From assembly GCF_002934665.1 (NCBI RefSeq), contig NZ_NIRS01000006.1, forward strand, positions 372,001-436,000: a stretch of 64,000 nt of DNA, given 5' to 3'. The stretch comes from Pseudomonas laurylsulfatiphila (GTDB taxonomy: Bacteria; Pseudomonadota; Gammaproteobacteria; Pseudomonadales; Pseudomonadaceae). This document shows, piece after piece, positions 34,739 through 42,671 of the stretch (position 1 is its first letter; the number at the start of each line of letters is the position of its first letter). The position numbers and the translations under genes were made by a program. The notes beneath the pieces are model-generated. The model saw nothing but the letters and a program-made list of their open reading frames with translations. It had not been told where the DNA came from and did not search any database.

Positions 34739-35653
34739 ATGCGCATCGTTCCCCATATCCTGGGCGCAGCCATTGCTGCCGCTCTGATCAGCACTCCGGT
34801 TTTCGCCGCCGAACTCACCGGCACCCTGAAGAAGATCAAAGAGTCCGGCACCATCACCCTGGGCCATCGCGACGCTTCCATTCCGTTTTCCTATATCGCG
34901 GATGCCACCGGCAAACCGGTCGGCTACTCCCACGACATCCAGCTGAAAGTCGTCGAAGCGCTGAAAAAAGACCTCGACATGCCGAACCTCCAGGTCAAAT
35001 ACAACCTGGTGACTTCGCAAACCCGTATCCCGCTGGTGCAGAACGGCACCGTGGACCTCGAGTGCGGTTCCACCACCAACAACGTCGAGCGTCAGCAGCA
35101 AGTTGACTTCTCCGTCGGCATCTTCGAAATCGGTACTCGCCTGCTGTCCAAGGCAGACTCCAAGTACAAGGATTTCCCTGACCTGGCCGGCAAGAACGTC
35201 GTGACCACCGCCGGCACCACGTCCGAGCGCATCCTCAAGGCGATGAACGCCGACAAGCAGATGGGCATGAACGTTATTTCCGCCAAAGACCACGGCGAGT
35301 CGTTCCAGATGCTGGAAACCGGCCGCGCTGTAGCCTTCATGATGGACGACGCCCTGCTGGCCGGTGAAGCAGCCAAGGCCAAGAATGCGAAAGACTGGGC
35401 CGTGACCGGCACTCCACAGTCCTACGAAATCTACGGCTGCATGGTGCGCAAAGGCGACGAGCCGTTCAAGAAGGCTGTGGATGACGCCATCAAGGCCACC
35501 TACGCATCGGGCGAGATCAACAAGATCTACGAAAAATGGTTCATGCAGCCAATCCCGCCAAAAGGCCTGAACCTGAACTTCCCGATGAGCAACGAACTCA
35601 AGGCCCTGATCGCCAATCCGACTGATAAAGCGGCTGACGACAAGAAGTCCTGA
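34739..35653 (+). CDS. aatJ: Glutamate/aspartate ABC transporter substrate-binding protein
   Basis: The product has 304 residues. A signal peptide (1-about 24, IAAALISTPVFA|AE) leads a periplasmic binding protein of the GltI type (GTLKKIKESGTITLGHRDAS, DLECGSTTNNVERQQQVDFS). It captures acidic amino acids and possibly their amides. The ATG at 34739 has GAGGA upstream; the one at 34640 is too far from the signal. It is expressed from the sigma-54 promoter at 34606 and followed by a perfect hairpin before the permease genes. Confidence 0.94.
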   Translation: MRIVPHILGAAIAAALISTPVFAAELTGTLKKIKESGTITLGHRDASIPFSYIADATGKPVGYSHDIQLKVVEALKKDLDMPNLQVKYNLVTSQTRIPLVQNGTVDLECGSTTNNVERQQQVDFSVGIFEIGTRLLSKADSKYKDFPDLAGKNVVTTAGTTSERILKAMNADKQMGMNVISAKDHGESFQMLETGRAVAFMMDDALLAGEAAKAKNAKDWAVTGTPQSYEIYGCMVRKGDEPFKKAVDDAIKATYASGEINKIYEKWFMQPIPPKGLNLNFPMSNELKALIANPTDKAADDKKS

Positions 35654-35670
35654 TTTCTGACTAACCTTAT

Positions 35671-35700
35671 CCCCTGAAAGGGCCATAGCCCTTTCAGGGG
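35671..35700 (+). terminator. Perfect hairpin between aatJ and aatQ (attenuator or mRNA stabiliser)
   Basis: CCCCTGAAAGGGC, loop CATA, GCCCTTTCAGGGG gives a 13-bp perfect stem without a T tract. It probably protects the aatJ message or weakens read-through, so that the binding protein is made in excess of the membrane parts. Confidence 0.8.
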
Positions 35701-35846
35701 AATGCACTCCCTGCTGGCATTTCTGGAAACACTCGAACCGGTGGCTGTCGAGCCGAGCGCGTGTGCCTGTCCCCCAAGGACAGGCGGGAACGGAGCTTCC
35801 CCCAAGCGGGCATTTGTACATCGATCGAATCCGAGGGGAGACCCTA

Positions 35847-36593
35847 ATGAATTACAACTGGGACTGGGGCGTGTTCTTCAAGTCCACCGGCGTGGGCAGC
35901 GAGACCTATTTCGACTGGTACGTGACCGGCTTGGGCTGGACCATCGGCATCGCCATCGCGGCCTGGATCATCGCCCTGACACTGGGCTCGATCCTGGGCG
36001 TCATGCGTACCGTGCCGAACCGCATCGTATCGGGCATCGCCACCTGCTACGTCGAACTCTTCCGTAACGTGCCGCTGCTGGTTCAGCTGTTCATCTGGTA
36101 CTTCCTGGTACCCGACCTGCTGCCGGCCGACCTGCAAGAGTGGTACAAGCAGGACCTGAACCCGACCACCTCGGCCTTCCTCAGCGTCGTCGTGTGCCTG
36201 GGCCTGTTCACCACCGCCCGGGTTTGCGAACAGGTGCGCACCGGCATCCAGGCCCTGCCCAAAGGCCAGGAGTCCGCGGCCCGCGCCATGGGTTTCAAGC
36301 TGCCGCAGATCTACTGGAACGTGCTGTTGCCCCAGGCTTACCGGATCATCATTCCGCCGCTTACCTCGGAATTCCTGAACGTCTTCAAGAACACTTCCGT
36401 GGCCTCGCTGATCGGCTTGATGGAATTGCTCGCGCAGACCAAACAGACTGCCGAGTTCTCCGCCAACCTGTTCGAAGCCTTTACCCTGGCCACGCTGATC
36501 TACTTCACCCTGAACATGAGCCTGATGTTGCTGATGCGCCTGGTCGAGAAGAAAGTCGCCGTACCGGGCCTGATCTCCGTAGGGGGTAAATGA
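35847..36593 (+). CDS. aatQ: Glutamate/aspartate ABC transporter permease
   Basis: The product has 248 residues with several membrane helices. The His/Glu/Gln-permease signature appears as RTVPNRIVSGIATCYVELFR and EQVRTGIQALPKGQESAARA. The N-terminal YNWDWGVFFKSTGVG segment is typical of GltJ. The ATG at 35847 has AGGGGAG upstream (35834-). It forms the channel with AatM. Its stop codon is the TGA at 36591. Confidence 0.93.
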   Translation: MNYNWDWGVFFKSTGVGSETYFDWYVTGLGWTIGIAIAAWIIALTLGSILGVMRTVPNRIVSGIATCYVELFRNVPLLVQLFIWYFLVPDLLPADLQEWYKQDLNPTTSAFLSVVVCLGLFTTARVCEQVRTGIQALPKGQESAARAMGFKLPQIYWNVLLPQAYRIIIPPLTSEFLNVFKNTSVASLIGLMELLAQTKQTAEFSANLFEAFTLATLIYFTLNMSLMLLMRLVEKKVAVPGLISVGGK

Positions 36594-37264
36594 TGGAATT
36601 CGATTTCTCGGGCATCATCCCGTCCCTGCCAGGCCTGTGGAACGGCATGGTCATGACCCTGCAACTGATGGCACTGGGCGTCGTCGGCGGGATCATTCTC
36701 GGCACCATTCTGGCGTTGTGTCGCCTGTCCCACAGCAAACTGCTGTCGAACCTGGCCGGCGCCTACGTCAACTACTTCCGCTCGATTCCGTTGCTGCTGG
36801 TGATCACCTGGTTCTACCTGGCGGTGCCGTTCGTGCTGCGCTGGATCACCGGCGAGGACACCCCGATCGGCGCGTTCGCCTCGTGCATCGTGGCGTTCAT
36901 GATGTTCGAAGCGGCGTACTTCTGCGAAATCGTCCGTGCCGGTGTGCAGTCGATTCCCAAGGGTCAGATGGGCGCTGCCCAGGCCCTGGGCATGTCCTAC
37001 GGCCAGATGATGCGCCTGATCATCCTGCCGCAGGCGTTCCGCAAGATGACGCCGCTGTTGCTGCAGCAGAGCATCATCCTGTTTCAGGACACCTCGCTGG
37101 TCTACGCCGTCGGCCTGGTGGACTTCCTCAATGCTTCGCGCGCCAGTGGCGACATCATTGGCCGCTCCAATGAGTTCCTGATTTTCGCGGGTCTCGTGTA
37201 CTTCATCATCAGCTTTGCCGCCTCGCAGCTGGTCAAGCGTCTGCAAAAAAGGTTCGCCGTATGA
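36593..37264 (+). CDS. aatM: Glutamate/aspartate ABC transporter permease
   Basis: The product has 223 residues with four to five membrane helices (MVMTLQLMALGVVGGIILGT). The permease loop is EIVRAGVQSIPKGQMGAAQ. Two ATGs stand in a row (36590 and 36593); the second is preferred because AGGGGG at 36579-36584 then has better spacing. It overlaps aatQ and aatP by a few bases. Confidence 0.92.
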   Translation: MEFDFSGIIPSLPGLWNGMVMTLQLMALGVVGGIILGTILALCRLSHSKLLSNLAGAYVNYFRSIPLLLVITWFYLAVPFVLRWITGEDTPIGAFASCIVAFMMFEAAYFCEIVRAGVQSIPKGQMGAAQALGMSYGQMMRLIILPQAFRKMTPLLLQQSIILFQDTSLVYAVGLVDFLNASRASGDIIGRSNEFLIFAGLVYFIISFAASQLVKRLQKRFAV

Positions 37265-37995
37265 TCTCTATCAAAAGCATCAACAAGTGGTATGGGGACT
37301 TCCAGGTTCTGACTGATTGCAGCACCGAGGTCAAAAAAGGCGAAGTGATCGTGGTGTGCGGGCCATCCGGTTCCGGCAAGTCGACCCTGATCAAGTGCGT
37401 CAACGCCCTGGAACCCTTCCAGAAGGGCGACATCGTGGTCGACGGCACCTCCATCGCCGACCCGAAGACCAACCTGCCGAAACTGCGTTCGCGCGTGGGC
37501 ATGGTGTTCCAGCACTTCGAGCTGTTCCCGCACCTGACCATCACCGAAAACCTGACCATCGCGCAGATCAAGGTATTGGGCCGCAGCAAGGAAGAAGCCA
37601 CCAAGAAAGGCCTGCAACTGCTCGAGCGCGTCGGCCTCTCGGCTCACGCCCACAAGCACCCGGGCCAATTGTCCGGCGGTCAGCAGCAGCGCGTGGCGAT
37701 TGCCCGTGCGCTGGCGATGGACCCGATCGTCATGCTGTTCGACGAACCGACCTCGGCGCTGGACCCGGAAATGGTCAACGAAGTGCTCGACGTGATGGTG
37801 CAACTGGCCCACGAAGGCATGACCATGATGTGCGTGACCCACGAAATGGGCTTCGCCCGTAAAGTGGCCGACCGGGTGATCTTCATGGACGCCGGCAAGA
37901 TCATCGAAGACTGCAAGAAAGAAGAGTTCTTCGGCGACATCAACCACCGTGCCGAGCGTACACAGCACTTCCTCAACAAGATTCTGCAGCACTAA
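37261..37995 (+). CDS. aatP: Glutamate/aspartate ABC transporter ATP-binding protein
   Basis: The product has 244 residues. Walker A GPSGSGKST, Q-loop FQHFELFPH, signature LSGGQQQR, Walker B VMLFDEPTSALDPE and H-loop VTHEMGFA are intact. It energises AatQM. It overlaps aatM by 4 bp. REP elements follow the stop codon. Confidence 0.94.
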   Translation: MISIKSINKWYGDFQVLTDCSTEVKKGEVIVVCGPSGSGKSTLIKCVNALEPFQKGDIVVDGTSIADPKTNLPKLRSRVGMVFQHFELFPHLTITENLTIAQIKVLGRSKEEATKKGLQLLERVGLSAHAHKHPGQLSGGQQQRVAIARALAMDPIVMLFDEPTSALDPEMVNEVLDVMVQLAHEGMTMMCVTHEMGFARKVADRVIFMDAGKIIEDCKKEEFFGDINHRAERTQHFLNKILQH

Positions 37996-38012
37996 AGCCA
38001 CACCGCCGTCGC

Positions 38013-38126
38013 CCCTGTAGGAGCTGCCGCAGGCTGCGATCTGTTGATCTTGCTTTTGATTCTGGCGAACGTCCGGTCACAAAAGATCAAGATCAAAAGA
38101 TCGCAGCCTGCGGCAGCTCCTACAAG
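38013..38126. repeat. REP pair, type B, between aatP and aauS
   Basis: Inverted type B units (cctgtaggagctgccgcagg / cctgcggcagctcctacaag) enclose about 50 bp. It separates the transporter genes from the sensor kinase gene. Confidence 0.93.
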
Positions 38127-38169
38127 GACGCGTCAAGACGGTAGTGGTGGTTGACCCAAGGCATCTGTG

Positions 38170-40071
38170 ATGAAATGCGACCCTAATCTTTATCGCGCAG
38201 CGTCGCCATCACTCGCCGTGAAACCCCGTCTGGTTCGTCATTTGTTCCTGCCGCCACTGATCATCGCCATGATGATCGGCCTGGGCTATATCGGCTTCTG
38301 GATCAGTGAGCACTATGGCATTCGCAACCTCGGCGAGAACGGCCAGCGTCAGCTGGAACTGCACGCCCGGGCCGTCGAAAGCGAAATCAGCAAATACACC
38401 TACCTGCCCAGCCTGCTGGAGCTCGAAACCAGTGTTTCGCAGTTGCTGGCCGACCCGACCCCGGAACACCGGCAAACGGTCAATGATTACCTCGAAGGCC
38501 TGAACCGGCGCAGCCGCAGTCGGGCCATCTACGTGATGGACACCACCGGCCGCGTCATGGCCACCAGTAACTGGCGCGATGTCGACAGTTACCTGGGTGA
38601 AGACCTGTCCTTCCGCGCCTATTTCCAGAACGCCGTGCGCGGTCAACCGGGGCGTTTCTACGGCATCGGCAGCACCAACGGCGAACCCGGTTACTACCTG
38701 GCCCATGGCCTGGAAGAACACGGCAAGATCATCGGCGTCGCGGTGGTCAAGGTGCGTCTGGAGGCCATGGAAGAGCGCTGGCAGCGCGCTCGGCTGGAAG
38801 CCTTCGTCAGCGACGAGAACGGCATCATCATTCTCTCCAGCGATCCGGCTCGACGCTTGAAATCGGTGGTGCCGCTGAGCGAAGAAACCAAGGAAAAACT
38901 TGCCCGCAGCCTGCAGTACTACTGGTTCCCGCTCAACGAACTGCAGCCGCTGGCCCGGGAAACCCTGTCCGAAGGCGTGGAAAAACTCACGTTCCCGGCC
39001 AACAGTGAACTGGTGTCCGATGATGAAAACATCAGCTACCTGTCGCAAACCCGGCCCTTGAGCGATACACCGTGGAATTTCACCCTGCTCACGCCGCTCC
39101 AGGACCTGCGCCGCGAAGCGATCAACCAAGGGATTCTGGTGGCCGTGGCATTTGCCCTCTGCGCCTTTCTGTTGATCGCCTGGAACGAGCGGCGCAAGGT
39201 GATCGCCACCCGCCTCGCGGCCCGGGAAGCCTTGCAGGAAGCCAACAATCAGCTGGAACGTCGGATTACCGAACGCACCACCGACCTGCGCGCCAGCAAC
39301 GAACGGCTCAAGGGGCAGATCCGCGAACGCCGGCAAGCCGAAGAGACCTTGCGCCGCGCCCAGGACGAACTGGTACAGGCCGGAAAACTCGCGGCCATCG
39401 GCCAGATGTCCACCAGCATCGCCCACGAACTGAACCAGCCGCTGGCGGCGCTGCGCACCTTGTCCGGCAATACCGTGCGCTTCCTCGAACGCGGCCAGCT
39501 CGACGTCGCCAGCACCAACCTCAAGACCATCAACGAACTGATCGATCGCATGGGCCGCATCACCGCCAGCCTGCGCTCGTTCGCCCGCCGCGGTGACGAC
39601 AAGGGTCAGGCCTGCCTTGGCAAAGCGGTGGACGCGGCCCTGCAATTGCACGGCGCACGGGTGGAAAACACGCCTTTGCAATTGCACCGCCATTTTGACG
39701 CTGTGCAGGTGCAAATCGACCAGACCCGCCTGGAGCAGATTCTGGTCAACCTCATCGGGAACGCCCTGGATGCGATGCAAGCGCAGCCGCTGCCGGAGTT
39801 GTGGCTCGAAGGCGAAACCTTCGATGGCAAATACCGGCTACGCGTGCGTGACAACGGCCACGGCATCGACGCCGAAGCGCGCAAGCACCTGTTCGAACCC
39901 TTCTTCACCACCAAACCCGGCGAACAGGGCCTGGGCCTGGGCCTGACCCTTTCCGCCAGCCTGGCCGCCGCCACCGGCGGTCACCTGGGTGTCGAGCACC
40001 CGGCCAGCGGTGGTACCGCATTCGTCCTCAGTTTACCGTTGGTAAGCCCCACTCCCGCCGAGCCAATATGA
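38170..40071 (+). CDS. aauS: AauS: sensor histidine kinase for acidic amino acids (DctB-like)
   Basis: The product has 633 residues. It has two membrane helices: about 20-42 (HLFLPPLIIAMMIGLGYIGF) and near 318-335 (ILVAVAFALCAFLLIAW). The periplasmic sensor between them resembles the double Cache domain of DctB (SRAIYVMDTTGRVMATSNW). Then a coiled coil, H-box with His near 419 (SIAHELNQPLAALRTLSG) and an HATPase with N-box (LVNLIGNALDAM) and G boxes. I use the ATG at 38170; a GTG lies directly before it. It overlaps aauR by 4 bp. AauS/AauR are known to control acidic amino acid uptake in P. putida. Confidence 0.92.
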   Translation: MKCDPNLYRAASPSLAVKPRLVRHLFLPPLIIAMMIGLGYIGFWISEHYGIRNLGENGQRQLELHARAVESEISKYTYLPSLLELETSVSQLLADPTPEHRQTVNDYLEGLNRRSRSRAIYVMDTTGRVMATSNWRDVDSYLGEDLSFRAYFQNAVRGQPGRFYGIGSTNGEPGYYLAHGLEEHGKIIGVAVVKVRLEAMEERWQRARLEAFVSDENGIIILSSDPARRLKSVVPLSEETKEKLARSLQYYWFPLNELQPLARETLSEGVEKLTFPANSELVSDDENISYLSQTRPLSDTPWNFTLLTPLQDLRREAINQGILVAVAFALCAFLLIAWNERRKVIATRLAAREALQEANNQLERRITERTTDLRASNERLKGQIRERRQAEETLRRAQDELVQAGKLAAIGQMSTSIAHELNQPLAALRTLSGNTVRFLERGQLDVASTNLKTINELIDRMGRITASLRSFARRGDDKGQACLGKAVDAALQLHGARVENTPLQLHRHFDAVQVQIDQTRLEQILVNLIGNALDAMQAQPLPELWLEGETFDGKYRLRVRDNGHGIDAEARKHLFEPFFTTKPGEQGLGLGLTLSASLAAATGGHLGVEHPASGGTAFVLSLPLVSPTPAEPI

Positions 40072-41396
40072 ACAACGACCTTAGTGTATTGATCGTCGAA
40101 GACGACCCCCATGTGCTGCTCGGTTGCCAGCAGGCGCTGACCCTGGAAGACATTCCCTGCATTGGCGTGGGCAGCGCCGAAGAAGCCCTGGAACGGGTCG
40201 GCGACAACTTCGCCGGCATCGTCGTCAGTGACATTCGCCTGCCGGGCATCGATGGCCTGGAACTGCTGACCCGGCTCAAGGAGCGCGACCGCAGCCTGCC
40301 GGTGGTGCTGATCACCGGCCACGGCGACATCTCCATGGCCGTCGGTGCGATGCAGAAAGGCGCCTACGACTTCATGGAAAAGCCGTTCTCCCCGGAGCGC
40401 CTGGTGGACGTGGCCCGCCGCGCCCTCGAGCAACGCAGCCTGGCACGGGAAGTGTCGTCGCTGCGCCGACAACTGGCCGAGCGCGACTCCCTCGAAGGGC
40501 GGATCATCGGGCGCTCGCCGGCCATGCAGAACCTGCGGGAACTGATCGCCAACGTCGCCGATACGTCGGCCAACGTGTTGATCGAAGGCGAGACCGGCAC
40601 CGGCAAGGAACTGGTCGCGCGCTGCCTGCATGATTTCAGTAGGCGGCACACCAAGCAGTTCGTTGCCCTGAACTGCGGCGGCCTGCCGGAGAACCTCTTC
40701 GAAAGCGAAATCTTCGGCCACGAAGCCAACGCCTTTACCGGTGCGGGCAAACGGCGGATCGGCAAGATCGAACACGCCGACGGCGGCACGCTGTTCCTCG
40801 ACGAAGTGGAAAGCATGCCCCTGCCCTTGCAGATCAAGCTGCTGCGGGTATTGCAGGAACGCACCCTCGAACGCCTCGGTTCGAACCAGAGCGTGGCGGT
40901 GGATTGCCGCGTCATCGCGGCGACCAAGTCCGACCTCGTCGAGTCGAGCAAGGCTGGCGAATTCCGCAGCGACCTGTACTACCGCCTCAACGTGGTGACC
41001 CTGGAACTGCCGCCGCTGCGCGAGCGTCGCGAGGACATCCTGCAACTGTTCGAACACTTTCTGCAGCAGTCGTCCCTGCGTTTCGACCGCGCGGTGCCGG
41101 AGCTGGACAACCAGACCCTTTCAAACCTGATGAGCCACGACTGGCCGGGCAACGTGCGTGAGCTGCGCAACGTTGCCGAGCGCTTTGCCCTGGGCCTGCC
41201 GGCGTTCAAGAAAACCGGTGCCGGCGGCAGCAATCAAGGCCTGGCGTTTGCCGAAGCGGTGGAAGCCTTCGAGCGCAACCTGCTCAGCGATGCCTTGCTA
41301 CGCAGCGGCGGCAACCTGACCCAGGCCAGCCAGGAACTGGGCATGGCCAAGACCACGCTGTTCGACAAAGTGAAAAAGTACGGCCTGAGCCATTGA
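40068..41396 (+). CDS. aauR: AauR: sigma-54-dependent response regulator
   Basis: The product has 442 residues: receiver domain (Asp55 in VVSDIRLPG), AAA+ domain with Walker A GETGTGKE (174-181), and C-terminal Fis-type helix-turn-helix (GNLTQASQELGMAKTTLFDK). The sigma-54 contact motif reads NAFTGA (221-226) in place of GAFTGA, a substitution at its first position. Phosphorylated by AauS, it activates the sigma-54 promoter of aatJQMP; its operators are at 34486-34530. Confidence 0.93.
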   Translation: MNNDLSVLIVEDDPHVLLGCQQALTLEDIPCIGVGSAEEALERVGDNFAGIVVSDIRLPGIDGLELLTRLKERDRSLPVVLITGHGDISMAVGAMQKGAYDFMEKPFSPERLVDVARRALEQRSLAREVSSLRRQLAERDSLEGRIIGRSPAMQNLRELIANVADTSANVLIEGETGTGKELVARCLHDFSRRHTKQFVALNCGGLPENLFESEIFGHEANAFTGAGKRRIGKIEHADGGTLFLDEVESMPLPLQIKLLRVLQERTLERLGSNQSVAVDCRVIAATKSDLVESSKAGEFRSDLYYRLNVVTLELPPLRERREDILQLFEHFLQQSSLRFDRAVPELDNQTLSNLMSHDWPGNVRELRNVAERFALGLPAFKKTGAGGSNQGLAFAEAVEAFERNLLSDALLRSGGNLTQASQELGMAKTTLFDKVKKYGLSH

Positions 41397-41397
41397 A

Positions 41398-41416
41398 CTC
41401 GATCTGATCGATCGAG
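41398..41416. terminator. Possible hairpin between the convergent aauR and hydrolase genes
   Basis: CTCGATC-TGATC-GATCGAG can form a 7-bp stem in the 22-bp gap between the convergent stop codons. There is no clear T tract, so function is doubtful. Confidence 0.3.
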
Positions 41417-41418
41417 GG

Positions 41419-42453
41419 TTAGAGGAGATTGTGATCGACCACAGGCTCGATCTGCGCCCAGTGCGAAGTGTCTTCACGGTGCTCGCGCAAGTACGGCAAC
41501 ACCGCCGCCAGCAACGGCGCCTTGAACGCCTCCTGGAAACGATGCGCCAGGCCCGGAATCAAGACCAACTGACTGCCACGCAGATGCGCCGCCAGGTGCA
41601 CCCCGTGCATCACCGGCAGCAATGGGTCGGCCGTGCCATGCACCACCAGCGCCGGCACCCGCAACCGGTTGAGCAGCGCGACCCGGCTCGGCTCGGCCAG
41701 AATGGCCATGATCTGGCGTTTCACACCCTCGGGATTGAACGCCCGGTCATAGGACTGCGCCGCCTGATGCAGCAGCACCTGACGATCATCGCTCACCATC
41801 GGGCTGCCCAGCGCCGCCAGCAAGTCGGCCTGTTGTTCCAGGGCCACCTCGCGGTTCGGTGCTCCACGTCGCGCCAGCAATTGCACCAGCGCCGCACTCG
41901 GCGCCGGCAAGCCTTCGGCCCCAGAGCTGGTCATGATCAGGGTCAGGCTCTCGACCCGCTGCGGGGCCATGGCCGCCATGTGCTGGGCGATCATCCCGCC
42001 CATGCTGGCGCCCAACACGTGGAATTGATCGATGTGCAAGGCATCCATCAAGCCCAGGCCATCGTCGGCCATGTCGGTCAGCGAGTACGGCGACGACACC
42101 GGCAATCCGAGTTTGTAGCGCAGCACTTCGAACGTCAGGTTGGCTTCGGCCGGTGTTTGTCGCCAGGTCGACAGGCCGACATCGCGATTGTCATAGCGAA
42201 TCACCCGGAACCCCTGCTGGCACAGGGCAACCACCACCTCGTCCGGCCAGTGGATCAACTGCCCGCCCAGACCCATCACCAGCAGCAAGGCCGGATCCGA
42301 CGCGCGGCCGATGCTCTGGTACGCCAGGCTTACCTCGGCCAGATCCACCCGCTCGGTCGGAACATTGACGTCACAACGCGAGGCCGCCAACGACGGCAGG
42401 CCGAACAACAGCGCGGCCAGAAATATGATTCGTGAAAAGAATGCAGCACCCAT
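41419..42453 (-). CDS. Secreted alpha/beta hydrolase
   Basis: The product has 344 residues. It starts with a signal peptide (FLAALLFGLPSLAA|SR). The alpha/beta core follows: GLGGQLIHWP (oxyanion region), nucleophile elbow LGASMGGMIAQ, acid candidate in HGTADPLLP and catalytic His in GLAHRFQEAF. It resembles lipolytic or esterase enzymes of broad type; a proline aminopeptidase-like or 3-oxoadipate-enol-lactonase-like fold is also possible. It is probably periplasmic. It converges with aauR. Confidence 0.88.
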   Translation of the reverse strand: MGAAFFSRIIFLAALLFGLPSLAASRCDVNVPTERVDLAEVSLAYQSIGRASDPALLLVMGLGGQLIHWPDEVVVALCQQGFRVIRYDNRDVGLSTWRQTPAEANLTFEVLRYKLGLPVSSPYSLTDMADDGLGLMDALHIDQFHVLGASMGGMIAQHMAAMAPQRVESLTLIMTSSGAEGLPAPSAALVQLLARRGAPNREVALEQQADLLAALGSPMVSDDRQVLLHQAAQSYDRAFNPEGVKRQIMAILAEPSRVALLNRLRVPALVVHGTADPLLPVMHGVHLAAHLRGSQLVLIPGLAHRFQEAFKAPLLAAVLPYLREHREDTSHWAQIEPVVDHNLL

Positions 42454-42671
42454 GGAAAAACACCAAAACGCAGAACCCCAGTAGAGCGCGAGTCTGATGA
42501 AGTTTGTTCAAGCGCGCTGCCACAGTTCCATGACAGTTTGATGAAGAGCGCCGGGCGGTCATCCGGCGCCACACCCGGTTTCGCGATAACTATGTACCGC
42601 CCCTCCTCCTGTCGACTGTCGCCTAATGCCCGTACCGCCGGCACGGCCCGGCTTTCTGGAGACTCATCGTC

